64,000 nucleotides of DNA from contig OY782506.1 in assembly GCA_963677755.1 (NCBI GenBank), positions 1,116,001 to 1,180,000 of the forward strand, written 5' to 3'. Positions 27,858 through 36,843 of the stretch are shown one piece after another; the stretch's first letter is position 1; each line of letters begins with the position of its first letter. The position numbers and the translations under genes are program-made. The notes beneath the pieces were generated by a model, which saw only the letters and a list, made by a program, of their open reading frames with translations, did not search any database and was not told the origin of the DNA. The stretch is from JAIOSF01 sp963677755. Lineage in GTDB: Bacteria > Campylobacterota > Campylobacteria > Campylobacterales > Arcobacteraceae.

Positions 27858-28633
27858 ATATTTTCCAATCTATCTATCAACTCTTGATAATCTCTATTAT
27901 CTAAGTATCTTTTTGTAGCATAATATACCAAAGCATATTTTATATACTCTTTAAATCTCTCTATTGGCATATCTAATTCATAAGAGCAGAGTAGGGCATC
28001 AAGCTTATTATAGTTAAGGAGATTATCATCAAAGCACCAAGAACTAGCAACAACAGCTAAATCAAAAACAAAATCCCCATTACAAGCTTCACTAAAATCA
28101 TACACCCCACTTAACTTATCATTTTCCCATTTTACATTATCAGGGAAAATATCTCCATGTATTATCCCATCATTTTGTAACTCTATCTTAATATTATCAA
28201 TATAGTTTTGTAATATACTTATACCCCTTTTAATGATTACATCTTTTAGGGTAATTATATCATAAATATTGCTGTTATTTGATACTAAATTTGCTGTTTT
28301 ATTATGAAAAGACTTAAGGAAGAGGGCAGTCTGTTTTATATGTATTATCTCTGGTTTGTATATACTATGACCAATTATTTGTATATAAATTATACATTGA
28401 TACCCTTTGATAGCTAATTGTTCTACATATTGTATAACTCTTAATCTACTAATAGTATTTAACAGCTTTATTTCATCTTCAATATTATAGTTTGGTTCAT
28501 CATAAATCTTTAGTACATACTTACTCCCCAATAAGTATACACTACTTTGAACTCCATCTGTTGTTTCTTTAAGTGGAAAATCTTTGTACTTTTTTGGTAA
28601 ATCATCTTGAGTAATTTTTATCTTTACACCCAA
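27854..28633 (-). CDS. APH/homoserine-kinase-II-like kinase in the cobalamin operon
   Basis: A 259-residue kinase with the aminoglycoside-phosphotransferase fold. An N-terminal ATP-binding lobe contains GSKYVLKIYDEP with the Lys. The catalytic loop is IIHGDIFPDNVKW, and the metal motif is GVYDFSEACNGDFVFDLA. The HGDxFPDNV and DFxxAC pattern is close to type II homoserine kinase. Because it sits between bluB and the threonine-phosphate decarboxylase, with a 4-base overlap to the latter, I infer it phosphorylates L-threonine. A plain homoserine kinase or another role remains possible. The start is TTG 28633; no ATG is near the N-terminus. Confidence 0.7.
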   Translation of the reverse strand: MGVKIKITQDDLPKKYKDFPLKETTDGVQSSVYLLGSKYVLKIYDEPNYNIEDEIKLLNTISRLRVIQYVEQLAIKGYQCIIYIQIIGHSIYKPEIIHIKQTALFLKSFHNKTANLVSNNSNIYDIITLKDVIIKRGISILQNYIDNIKIELQNDGIIHGDIFPDNVKWENDKLSGVYDFSEACNGDFVFDLAVVASSWCFDDNLLNYNKLDALLCSYELDMPIERFKEYIKYALVYYATKRYLDNRDYQELIDRLENI

Positions 28634-29247
28634 CTTACAACCTCTTCAAACTCTTTTTTCTTTTCCCATTGTAAAGTTTCTAACTCAGGTGTATCTAAAA
28701 ATTGTTTTGTATATCCTACACACAAATAGCCTACAAGTTTGTATTGATCACTTACTTGTAGTGTTTTTTGCACTTTTTTATGATTGATGATACTTACCCA
28801 ACCAAGACCAATATTAAGACTACGAGCCATAAGCCACATATTTTGAATAGCACAAACAACACTATACTCCCCCATCTTTTGTGAGCTTGTTTGTCCTAAA
28901 ACTTTTTTTGTAGGTTTTTTATAAAATACAGCGATATTTAGAGGTGTTTCTTTGATACCTTCAAGTTTTAGATTATTATAAAGTTCTCTTTGCTTGAAGT
29001 GTTTTTTACTTTTTTCATAGGATTTTTTGAAGTTATTGTAGATTTTATTTTTGATACTCTTATCTTCAATTACAACAAACTTCCAGGGCTGAGAAAAACC
29101 TACTGAGGGTGCATGAAGCCCAGCTTGAAGTATCTTTGATATAATTTTCTTTTTGATTTTTTTCTTTAAAAAGTTATTGCCACGCACATCTCTTCTATGA
29201 AGAATTATATCACTTAATATTTGGGATTGTTGGTTGTTGAATTTCAA
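28624..29247 (-). CDS. bluB: 5,6-dimethylbenzimidazole synthase BluB
   Basis: A nitroreductase-fold enzyme that converts reduced FMN and oxygen to the lower ligand of vitamin B12. Key stretches are HRRDVRGNNF, LQAGLHAPSVGFSQPWKFVV and MARSLNIGLGWVSI, with the C-terminal LVGYLCVGY; these separate BluB from ordinary nitroreductases. Its 207 residues are normal. TTG 29247 is preceded by AAAGGAT 9 bases upstream and overlaps the cbiA stop by four bases. It needs molecular oxygen, in contrast to the anaerobic-type ring genes around it. Confidence 0.9.
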   Translation of the reverse strand: MKFNNQQSQILSDIILHRRDVRGNNFLKKKIKKKIISKILQAGLHAPSVGFSQPWKFVVIEDKSIKNKIYNNFKKSYEKSKKHFKQRELYNNLKLEGIKETPLNIAVFYKKPTKKVLGQTSSQKMGEYSVVCAIQNMWLMARSLNIGLGWVSIINHKKVQKTLQVSDQYKLVGYLCVGYTKQFLDTPELETLQWEKKKEFEEVVSWV

Positions 29248-30509
29248 AGAAACTTATCCTTTAAAAGCTCAATATTATTTCTAAACATAGTATGTAGGTA
29301 AGTTCCAAACACATTTTTATCTTCATTTTCCCAACTACCAACTTTTCCTTTACCATTTGGTTTTTTAGACAGTATATCAAAACCTTTTGTTTCAGTTACT
29401 GCTTTAGTATAGTGGAAGCTATGACCTTTTATATTAGATTCATTGTAATAGTATCCCAACCTTGTAAATCTTTTTTCTAGTGTAAATTCTACATCTAAAA
29501 TACCACTTATCTTTTTTTCATCAACACTATTTCCAAGATATAAAAGCCCTGCACACTCTGCATATATTTTCTTTGTTTTACTATGTTTAATAAGGGAGTT
29601 TTTAAATTTGTTTGAATCTTTTATTTTGCCATAAGCCTTATTGCTTTCAACATATCCACCACAAATATAAACCATATGAGCATCTTGTGGTATCTCTTGA
29701 TCTTTTACTGCACTAATTAAGCTTACTTTTTCAAATATACTTTTAAAGAACTCTAGATTGTCATAATAAAGAAAAGAGAAGTTTTCATCATTTACTATGG
29801 CTAAATGTTTGTTTTGCTTCTCTAAGCTCTTAAAAGGGTAAATATCTGCAGTTAACTCTTTATCTCTTTGTGCAAAACTTTCAAGTAAAGATAGATCAAT
29901 ATTTTTTAATACCTCTTTACTAATAGTTTCAATTTTAGTTAAATCCTCTAAATCAAGTCCAAGATGGGTATCACTTAAGCTTTGAAGCTCTTTTTGAATC
30001 CACCCAAGCACTATAATATCTTTATGATCCTTATTGATAATATTTTTGATAAGTTCAAAGTGCATTTTTGAAGAGATATGATTTAGAACAACTGCTTTTA
30101 TAGTATTATCTTCTCTATAAGTTTTTAATCCTTGCAAAACTGCACTTACAGTTATATAACTACCACGGCAATCAAGAAGTAAAATAGTTGGAACATCTAG
30201 TAATCTACTAATACTATAAGCACTACACCCCTTATCATCCCCATCATAAAATCCCATAACACCTTCAAGTATAGATACTTTTTTATCGCTATAATGGGAA
30301 TAAAGCCATTGAACTTGATCCTCTTTCATAATAAAACTATCAAGATTTACACTAGAAGTTCCACACACTTTTTTATGAAACTGAGGATCAATATAGTCAG
30401 GACCTATTTTATATGGTCTTACCGATTCTTTGTAGTGATAAAGTAGGGCTGTTGTGAGTATCGTCTTACCACTATTTGATGATGTGCCACTTATACAAAG
30501 GTTTAACAT
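29244..30509 (-). CDS. cbiA: Cobyrinate a,c-diamide synthase
   Basis: It amidates the a and c side chains of cobyrinic acid with glutamine and ATP. The N-terminal P-loop-like ISGTSSNSGKTILTTALLY and the YKIGPDYIDPQFH segment lie in the dethiobiotin-synthetase-like domain. The C-terminal glutamine amidotransferase domain has ICGGYVESN, the nucleophile region AECAGLLYLG and a late HSFHYTK. Its 421 residues are a little short of the usual 450. It starts at ATG 30509, directly after cbiH. Confidence 0.93.
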   Translation of the reverse strand: MLNLCISGTSSNSGKTILTTALLYHYKESVRPYKIGPDYIDPQFHKKVCGTSSVNLDSFIMKEDQVQWLYSHYSDKKVSILEGVMGFYDGDDKGCSAYSISRLLDVPTILLLDCRGSYITVSAVLQGLKTYREDNTIKAVVLNHISSKMHFELIKNIINKDHKDIIVLGWIQKELQSLSDTHLGLDLEDLTKIETISKEVLKNIDLSLLESFAQRDKELTADIYPFKSLEKQNKHLAIVNDENFSFLYYDNLEFFKSIFEKVSLISAVKDQEIPQDAHMVYICGGYVESNKAYGKIKDSNKFKNSLIKHSKTKKIYAECAGLLYLGNSVDEKKISGILDVEFTLEKRFTRLGYYYNESNIKGHSFHYTKAVTETKGFDILSKKPNGKGKVGSWENEDKNVFGTYLHTMFRNNIELLKDKFL

Positions 30510-31289
30510 CTATTTTAATTCACCAGTAGTATCGTATTTGTTCAAATAACCTCTAGGGGTTAATACTAGACCATTTGAAGTAAGTTTTGTTTTTGAGTTA
30601 CAAATTATTATTATTGTATTCATCCCCACTTTTTCATGCTCTATATCTTGCTCTATAAGCTCTGTTGTTGTTGTAATAGTGATATTTTCTTTATCATCTC
30701 TTCCTACATTTTGAGCTATGATAGCTATTTTTTCATCTACTTCATTTAATCTTGCCAAAAAGTTTTGATAAGGTTGTATCCTTTTTTTTGATTTTGGATT
30801 ATAGATACCTAGTACAAAGTCACACTCTAAAGTAGATTTCACCCTTTTATCTATAAGATTTATATCTGTAAGTCTATCTGACAAAGAGATAATAGCAAAA
30901 TCCCCAGATACAGGAGCTCCCACTTTAGCAGCAGCTGCTAAAAAAGAGGTAACACCAGGAAGTGAGATAAGTTCTATATCATCCCATAGGTTTTTTTCAT
31001 CTATAAGCTCTACAATAAGTGTTGCCATACCAAATACATTTGCATCTCCATTTGAAATGATACAAGTTGTTTTACCACTATTTGCATACTCTATAGCTTG
31101 ATTACATCGCTCTATCTCATGTGTCATACCAGAAGTATAAACCTCTTTATTTTCTAATAAATCGCTTAACTCTTTTGCATATTTTGTATAAGATACAACC
31201 ACTTCGCACTCTTCTAACGCTGCTCTTGCATCTGGTGTGATATAGTGTATTCCACCAGCTCCACTACTTACTATATATAATTTTTTCAT
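30510..31289 (-). CDS. cbiH: Precorrin-3B / cobalt-precorrin-3 C17-methyltransferase
   Basis: A tetrapyrrole methylase of 259 residues that methylates C17 and contracts the ring. It has the N-terminal LYIVSSGAGGIHYITPDARAA, the SAM loop ISNGDANVFGMA, SLPGVTSFLAAAAKVGAP and the C-terminal IIICNSKT. The tract YNPKSKKR fits CbiH/CobJ rather than other methylases. Given CbiK and CbiD in the operon it should act on the cobalt form. Stop and start abut cbiA, and cbiG lies 4 bases upstream. Confidence 0.92.
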   Translation of the reverse strand: MKKLYIVSSGAGGIHYITPDARAALEECEVVVSYTKYAKELSDLLENKEVYTSGMTHEIERCNQAIEYANSGKTTCIISNGDANVFGMATLIVELIDEKNLWDDIELISLPGVTSFLAAAAKVGAPVSGDFAIISLSDRLTDINLIDKRVKSTLECDFVLGIYNPKSKKRIQPYQNFLARLNEVDEKIAIIAQNVGRDDKENITITTTTELIEQDIEHEKVGMNTIIIICNSKTKLTSNGLVLTPRGYLNKYDTTGELK

Positions 31290-31293
31290 AATA

Positions 31294-32307
31294 TTAAATC
31301 GCTCCTGCTATTGTTATTTTCTTTTCAAAAACCTCTTTTGGTATGATTAACTCTTTGTATCTTGAGATTAATATACTTGATGGTTCAGCTACACCTTTTA
31401 GACCAAAAAACTTTGTTGCTTGTGATGGACTAAATTCACCTTCTAGTGCATTTATTTGCTTCTCATTAAAAAAAAGTATCTCAAAGTTGTATCTATTTGC
31501 AAACTCTAAAAGCCCTTTTTCATCACTTTTAGCTTCAAAGGAAGCTATATTTTTTATATCTTGCTTTTGTAGTTTATATTTATCTATAAACCATAAAAAA
31601 GCTTTCTCTATATCTTCAAAAGATGTATCTCTATTACAGCCAATTCCTAGATAGACTTTAGGTTTTAAGTGTAAATTATCACTATTGCCAAAAGGATTGA
31701 TAATAACTGTATTCTCGTCACATCCATCGCTTATTAACTCTAGATTTGTTCTGTTTTCAATAGTTTCAAAAAGAGTTTGAGAGGTTAATACTTTGACTTT
31801 TTGTTTATTGATAAGTCTATTTGAGATATTTGCTAATCTATTGAGATTTTCTATTTTCATATCATTTTTTTTGGCAAACATATCAAAAGCAAAAACCTTT
31901 ACTTGGTCTGTTGCAGTTGAGATAAAGTTTATACAACCATCTATTTTATTTGCAATTAGATCACTTAACTCATTTGCCCCACCAATATGACCGCTTAAAA
32001 GTGGTATCACTTTTGATAGATCAATACTCATCACTAAGATTGCAGGGTCAGTTGCTTTTGATTCTAGAAGTGGTGCAATTTTTCTTACAACTATCCCCAT
32101 AGCTAAAATACAGATAATAGCATCATATTTTTTCCAACCATTTTCTAAAACAGTATCAATTTTCTCATAAGTTATAAGATTATCAAGATTATGTTCTAAA
32201 TCTTTTTTACCATAAATATCAACCTTATACTCACCTAGACAGCTTTTGAGTTCTATTGCACTATTTAAACTTGGCTGATTTATTGATATTATTGCTATTT
32301 TTAACAC
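31294..32307 (-). CDS. cbiG: Cobalt-precorrin-5A hydrolase
   Basis: It opens the lactone of cobalt-precorrin-5A, releasing acetaldehyde, a step specific to the anaerobic pathway. The N-terminal part has VLENGWKKYDAIICILAMGIVVRK; the middle has LLSGHIGGANELSDLIA. The C-terminal CbiG domain has YLGIGCNRDTSFEDIEKAF and GVAEPSSILIS. It starts at GTG 32307, inside the end of cbiF (7-base overlap). At 337 residues it is a complete family member. Confidence 0.93.
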   Translation of the reverse strand: MLKIAIISINQPSLNSAIELKSCLGEYKVDIYGKKDLEHNLDNLITYEKIDTVLENGWKKYDAIICILAMGIVVRKIAPLLESKATDPAILVMSIDLSKVIPLLSGHIGGANELSDLIANKIDGCINFISTATDQVKVFAFDMFAKKNDMKIENLNRLANISNRLINKQKVKVLTSQTLFETIENRTNLELISDGCDENTVIINPFGNSDNLHLKPKVYLGIGCNRDTSFEDIEKAFLWFIDKYKLQKQDIKNIASFEAKSDEKGLLEFANRYNFEILFFNEKQINALEGEFSPSQATKFFGLKGVAEPSSILISRYKELIIPKEVFEKKITIAGAI

Positions 32308-33053
32308 TTTTTAGCCTCTAAGTTAAGTGACTCTTTTACTAATGGTTTTACATAAAGATGAGATTCCTCTGTCTCTTTTTGATTTAAGTAATCACCAAAA
32401 AGAATTAAAGCTACACCTTTGATATGACTTACTTGTTCTTGTATATCTGAGATTGTCCCTTTATAAACTTTTTCCTCTTTCCATGTAGCTTTTTCAACTA
32501 CCCAACAAGGGGTATTAGCACTATATCCCATCTCTAAAGCTGTTTTTTTAAGCTTTTTTATAAGCAATATTGATAGATAAAACGCTAAAGATGAGTTCTT
32601 ACAAGCTAATATATTTTCTAGTTTTTCTGGGTTTGGAGTTTTACCCTCTACTCTTGAGAGTATAATTGTTTGAGAAACCCCTGGGATTGTGTACTCAATA
32701 CCTAAACTAGCAGCTGCTCCAAAGGCTGCTGTAATCCCAGGTATTACAGAGTATTCTATATTTTGCTCTTTTAGGTATTCAATCTGTTTTGCAATAGTTG
32801 AATAGATAGATGGATCACCTGTATGAACACGAGCAACTAATTTATCTTTGTGAGCGTACAAAAACTCAAAAATTTCAGGGTATTTCATCCCTTGGCTATC
32901 AACTATAAGTGCATCATCTTTACACCAACTTAATACCTCTTTTGGTACTAATGAACCAGTATAAAGTACAGCATCAGCCTTTTTAAGTATATTCATAGCT
33001 TTTACTGTTATAAGTTCAGGGTCACCAGGACCAGCTCCTATAAAATATATCAT
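32301..33053 (-). CDS. cbiF: Precorrin-4 / cobalt-precorrin-4 C11-methyltransferase
   Basis: A tetrapyrrole methylase of 250 residues. The N-terminal YFIGAGPGDPELITVKAM, VLYTGSLVP, VARVHTGDPSIYSTI and PGITAAFGAAASLGIEYTIPG are typical of CbiF/CobM. It methylates C11, then CbiG acts on the product. It overlaps cbiET by four bases upstream and cbiG downstream. Confidence 0.94.
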   Translation of the reverse strand: MIYFIGAGPGDPELITVKAMNILKKADAVLYTGSLVPKEVLSWCKDDALIVDSQGMKYPEIFEFLYAHKDKLVARVHTGDPSIYSTIAKQIEYLKEQNIEYSVIPGITAAFGAAASLGIEYTIPGVSQTIILSRVEGKTPNPEKLENILACKNSSLAFYLSILLIKKLKKTALEMGYSANTPCWVVEKATWKEEKVYKGTISDIQEQVSHIKGVALILFGDYLNQKETEESHLYVKPLVKESLNLEAKKC

Positions 33054-34231
33054 ACTAACTCCTTCTCTTCTTTTATAATTTTTATCTGAAACAGTTGTCT
33101 CTCTGGCTCTACTAAATCAAGTTTTCCTTTGTATGTAGTTAAACTTATTGAGTGTACTTCATACTCTATATTTGATTGATTTAAAATTGTATTCATTAAG
33201 CTAAGATGTTTTAGAGTTATTGCATTTATCAACATTATTCCACCGTTTTCTAATCTTTCATAAAGATATGGAAGTTTTTTAATAACTTCCTCTCCACCAC
33301 CACCCACAAAAATTCGTAATGGATTTTCTTCTAAATTTTCAAATTTATCTTGCGCTTCACCGACAAAAAGTTCACAATCAACAACATGATGAGCTGTTAT
33401 GTTTTTCTTAATATGTGTCACTCTCTCTTCATTTTTTTCAAAAAAAAGTGTTCTTGTTTTATATCTTGTATAAGCTTCTATACCACAACTTCCACTTCCA
33501 GCACCTATATCCCATAATAGTTGGTTTGGTTCTAAATCTAGGTTTTGTAATGATAATTGTCGTTTGTATTTTTTCGTTATCATCCCTCTTTGCGTATCAA
33601 AATCACAATCTTCACTTAATCCAGTTTTAGGGGTAAATAGTCTTTTTATAAGAAGTACATAAGGCTCTTTTTCTATATTAAATCTTTTATAGCTCATATC
33701 AAAAAGATTGATTTGCTCTATAACTTCATCTTCAAATCCAAGCTTATAACCTATAGTAACCTCGATATCTGTTGGTTTTAAATATTTGAGAGCATTTTGT
33801 ATTTTAGAGATAGTTAGTTTATCACACAAAATAAATGTATAGCTATTTGTTAAAAATTTTGATAGATCAATATTGACTCTTCCATGCAAAGAGATTGTAT
33901 CAATATCATTATCATTTATAAATAATTTTTCTTGCATATATACTTTACTTGAGGTATTGTTTATAATTTTTACTTGATCAAATGGAAGTTTCTTAGCTAC
34001 TAAGATACCAGCACTAAAGAAAAAAGGGCTTCCTGTAACTACATAAAGGATATTCTCTTTTGTATAGTTTTCCAAAATATAATCTCGTGCTACTTTAAAT
34101 CCACCTTTTATAATATTTTCATCTGTCTCTTTGAAGTTTTTATCACAGACTATTGTATCGTAAGAAGATATATCTAAATCTATATTTTCAAAGGTATAAT
34201 CACCCATCCCATTACCAATAATTGTTACCAT
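33050..34231 (-). CDS. Fused precorrin-6B C5,15-methyltransferase / decarboxylase (CbiE-CbiT)
   Basis: A 393-residue two-domain enzyme. Residues about 1-190 are a CbiE tetrapyrrole methylase (MVTIIGNGMGDYTFENIDLD, YVVTGSPFFFSAGI). About 200-393 are a CbiT domain with the Rossmann motif LLWDIGAGSGSCGIEAYTR and IFVGGGGEEVIKKLP. It methylates C5 and C15 and decarboxylates the C12 acetate. Such fusions are usually named CobL or CbiET. It lies between cbiD (7-base overlap) and cbiF. Confidence 0.93.
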   Translation of the reverse strand: MVTIIGNGMGDYTFENIDLDISSYDTIVCDKNFKETDENIIKGGFKVARDYILENYTKENILYVVTGSPFFFSAGILVAKKLPFDQVKIINNTSSKVYMQEKLFINDNDIDTISLHGRVNIDLSKFLTNSYTFILCDKLTISKIQNALKYLKPTDIEVTIGYKLGFEDEVIEQINLFDMSYKRFNIEKEPYVLLIKRLFTPKTGLSEDCDFDTQRGMITKKYKRQLSLQNLDLEPNQLLWDIGAGSGSCGIEAYTRYKTRTLFFEKNEERVTHIKKNITAHHVVDCELFVGEAQDKFENLEENPLRIFVGGGGEEVIKKLPYLYERLENGGIMLINAITLKHLSLMNTILNQSNIEYEVHSISLTTYKGKLDLVEPERQLFQIKIIKEEKELV

Positions 34232-35247
34232 CCTAATAGATCCTTTTGTTCTAATATTATCGCTTTTACATTTGAGTTTTTATGCCAAAGCTTTATTTGT
34301 TGATTTGCTTTTTGTGTTATCATTTTATAAAATTGTTCTAAAAGTCCAACTTTTTCAAGCTCAGCAGATATCCCTTTTACTGTTAAAGTTGATTCAATAT
34401 CAACTTTATAGTTCAACTCATCTTGAATATCTTTTTGAAGTAGTTTAAAATCTATTACTCCAAAACGGTTATGTGTATTTTTAAACCCTTGATATACTTT
34501 TGTCATTTTTCCTATTCCACACAAAAAAATTATCTCCTTAACATCCAAATCTACCCCTAAAGCTATAGACTCATAGATAAAGTTTCCAATCTCTATAATA
34601 GCCTCTTGGCTTGAATGTTTTTTTGCTACTGTTACAGCGGAGTTTCCAAGGGTAAAATAGAGTGTTTTATATCCGTTTTTTACTGCAAATTCTATCTCTG
34701 TTTTTACAGAATCTATATATGCGGAACTTGATATTGGTTTTACTACCCCTTTTGTCCCTAAAATAGATATTCCACCCAATACACCAACTTTTGAGTTTGC
34801 TGTTTGTTTGGCAATATTTTCACCATCTGTTACACTTACACTACAATATAAGTCCAAGTTTTCATACTCTCGTGTTATCTCTTCAAATGCTTCAAATATA
34901 GCATCTCTTGGAACTGGATTAATAGCTGGAAAATTTGGTGCAATTTTTAAACCTTTTTTTGTAACAACACCTACACCAACTCCAGCATACAATGAAAGTT
35001 TATTTGTTCTAGTTGTATAAGTTAATGGAGTATGAGAGATACTATTTAATTCTAAGTCATCACTTTTTTGAGTGATACTTACAACTATCTCACACCCTTT
35101 TGTCACATCTAAATCATCATTATCCATCTTATTTGTTTTTGAGATTGACAACTCATTTGTGGCTAAAAAACAGTTCAATGCAGACCTAAATACCATATAG
35201 GAATGTGCGCCTGTTGTGTACCCTTTTTTTAGTTGGTTTTGACTCAT
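34225..35247 (-). CDS. cbiD: Cobalt-precorrin-5B C1-methyltransferase
   Basis: CbiD is a marker of the anaerobic cobalamin route. The protein starts LKKGYTTGAHSYMVFRSALN, close to the family hallmark LRxGxTTGxxAxAA. It then has the YAGVGVGVVTKKGLKI and INPVPRDAI segments, and the C-terminal IIFLCGIGKMTKVYQGFKNT. At 340 residues it is complete. ATG 35247 follows the SirC-like gene by two bases and the end overlaps cbiET. Confidence 0.94.
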   Translation of the reverse strand: MSQNQLKKGYTTGAHSYMVFRSALNCFLATNELSISKTNKMDNDDLDVTKGCEIVVSITQKSDDLELNSISHTPLTYTTRTNKLSLYAGVGVGVVTKKGLKIAPNFPAINPVPRDAIFEAFEEITREYENLDLYCSVSVTDGENIAKQTANSKVGVLGGISILGTKGVVKPISSSAYIDSVKTEIEFAVKNGYKTLYFTLGNSAVTVAKKHSSQEAIIEIGNFIYESIALGVDLDVKEIIFLCGIGKMTKVYQGFKNTHNRFGVIDFKLLQKDIQDELNYKVDIESTLTVKGISAELEKVGLLEQFYKMITQKANQQIKLWHKNSNVKAIILEQKDLLGW

Positions 35248-35249
35248 AA

Positions 35250-35678
35250 TTATCTATTTTTATACTCTATAAAATCATTAGCCCACTTACAAGCTTTTTT
35301 AGGATTAGGTTTATTGATATTGTTTACACTTACCATAATATCCCCATCATCTCTAGTGCAAGGGTGGATAAAATTACTCAAATTTGGATTTGATAAAACA
35401 TTTACCATCTTTGTTTTTAAAAGCTTTTCCACCATAACTGTAGAGTGAAGAGGAATACCAATATATATCAAATCAAACTCTTGAAAAAAATCATACTCCA
35501 ACTGATAAAAATCTTTGATTATTTTTGTGATACTTGTATCTAATTGAGATAAAAATTCATTTGCTACAACTGTAATATGGCAAGGGTGATTTGATAAAAC
35601 TTTGAGTTTTATCTCACAAGCACGACCAGCTCCTACTATAAGAACTTTTTGTTTTTTAGTTAATATAACTGGTAGCAT
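35250..35678 (-). CDS. Short SirC/CysG-N-like precorrin-2 dehydrogenase homologue
   Basis: A 142-residue protein aligning with the NAD-binding first domain of CysG. It has MLPVILTKKQKVLIVGAGRA, ITVVANEFLSQLD, FDLIYIGIP and FIHPCTRDDGDIMVSVNN. Members of this family oxidise precorrin-2 to sirohydrochlorin and may insert iron. Two oddities are visible. The protein ends after the Rossmann part and lacks the helical dimerisation domain. The catalytic Asp of CysG (NVVD) is Ser here (NVLS). It lies between the SUMT gene (23-base overlap) and cbiD, so a role supplying sirohydrochlorin to CbiK is expected but not assured. Confidence 0.7.
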   Translation of the reverse strand: MLPVILTKKQKVLIVGAGRACEIKLKVLSNHPCHITVVANEFLSQLDTSITKIIKDFYQLEYDFFQEFDLIYIGIPLHSTVMVEKLLKTKMVNVLSNPNLSNFIHPCTRDDGDIMVSVNNINKPNPKKACKWANDFIEYKNR

Positions 35679-36390
35679 CTATCGTATGACCTATAAATAT
35701 AATAGCAGGGGTTAACTCTTTCACACTTTCAAAAAACTCTTCATCTTGTACACTTATCTCACCTAAGCTAGAGTTTATGATATTAGCATCTACAGTTGTC
35801 CCTTTACTTAATACAGCAAGTGGAACATTACTAGGAAAATTTTTTGATAAAAGATTTTTTACGATTGTTTTTAGATTGTGAACACCCATCATAATTACAA
35901 GATTTTCCCTTTTGTGATAAGAGGTAACTATCTCATCAAATACTTTTATATTGTGCCCTGTAATAGTTCTATAAGAGTCATTAAACTTTCTATCAATAAG
36001 TGGTATCATAAAGCTTTCTGGGACACTTGTTGATGCAGATACTCCAGATATAATTACAGGTTCAAACCCAGCTTTTTGCAATGCTCTTACCTCCTCATAA
36101 CCTCGACCAAATACAAAAGGTGTACCACCTTTTAATCTTACCACTTTTTTCCCACTTTTAGCATGTTTTACAAGCAGTTCATTTATCTCATCTTGACTTC
36201 TACTATGGTTCCCTTTTCTTTTCCCTACATTTACCCGCAAAACATAACTTTTACAAAATAAAAAACAAGTTTCATCAACTAAAGCATCATACAAAACCAC
36301 ATCAGCCTCTTTTAATATAGATACAGCTTTTATAGTTAAATACTCAATATCACCAGGACCTGCACCTATTAAATATACCTCTTTACCCAT
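35656..36390 (-). CDS. cobA: Uroporphyrinogen-III C-methyltransferase (SUMT)
   Basis: It adds methyls at C2 and C7 of uroporphyrinogen III to give precorrin-2, the branch point of sirohaem and B12. Clear motifs are VYLIGAGPGDIEYLTIKAV, VVLYDALVD, VGKRKGNHSRSQDEIN, VVRLKGGTPFVFGRGYEE and PLIDRKFNDSYRTITGH. Its 244 residues are normal for single-domain SUMT. It ends inside the SirC-like gene. The symbol cobA is used for this enzyme; note the same symbol is used for an adenosyltransferase in enterics. Confidence 0.94.
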   Translation of the reverse strand: MGKEVYLIGAGPGDIEYLTIKAVSILKEADVVLYDALVDETCFLFCKSYVLRVNVGKRKGNHSRSQDEINELLVKHAKSGKKVVRLKGGTPFVFGRGYEEVRALQKAGFEPVIISGVSASTSVPESFMIPLIDRKFNDSYRTITGHNIKVFDEIVTSYHKRENLVIMMGVHNLKTIVKNLLSKNFPSNVPLAVLSKGTTVDANIINSSLGEISVQDEEFFESVKELTPAIIFIGHTIDATSYIN

Positions 36391-36393
36391 ATT

Positions 36394-36843
36394 TTATTCT
36401 TCTAGCTCGTTCATTGGTACTTGTTCATAAGATAACTTATCAAGTGATCTGTTTGTACTTAAATCCAAAAACAACTCTTTCCATTTTGTATCATCAAATT
36501 TATGAATATTTTTTAGCCAAATATTGTTGTTTTCTAAGTAACCATTTGCTTTAGTATTTTCAAAAGTTACAGCAACTTGTCTAAATCTACATGCACCAAA
36601 ACAATTTGTTCTTGATATCTTTATACGATTTTTTCCTTTGTGAAGCTCTAACTCTTTTAAAATACCCCTTAATCTTCCAGCTAAATCATCATCTTTTTGT
36701 GCTTTTGAACATCGTTCACCATCGCAAATAAAAATCTGTGTTTTAAAAAACATAATAGGTTTATTTGGGTCTAGTTTTTTTGGCTTACAGGTAAATCCCT
36801 CAAGCACTTCACTTCCCATAGTATTGTAAGTTTTATTTTCCAT
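36394..36843 (-). CDS. Thioredoxin-like [2Fe-2S] ferredoxin in the cobalamin operon
   Basis: A 149-residue protein with the cysteine spacing of thioredoxin-fold [2Fe-2S] proteins. The first pair is CDGERC (C-x4-C), and about 40 residues later comes the pair CFGAC (C-x3-C) with RFRQVAVTFEN after it. It likely carries electrons, but the partner is unknown. Position between cbiC (11-base overlap) and cobA suggests a redox step of corrin synthesis. I use ATG 36843; longer starts exist inside cbiC but have no better RBS. Confidence 0.75.
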   Translation of the reverse strand: MENKTYNTMGSEVLEGFTCKPKKLDPNKPIMFFKTQIFICDGERCSKAQKDDDLAGRLRGILKELELHKGKNRIKISRTNCFGACRFRQVAVTFENTKANGYLENNNIWLKNIHKFDDTKWKELFLDLSTNRSLDKLSYEQVPMNELEE

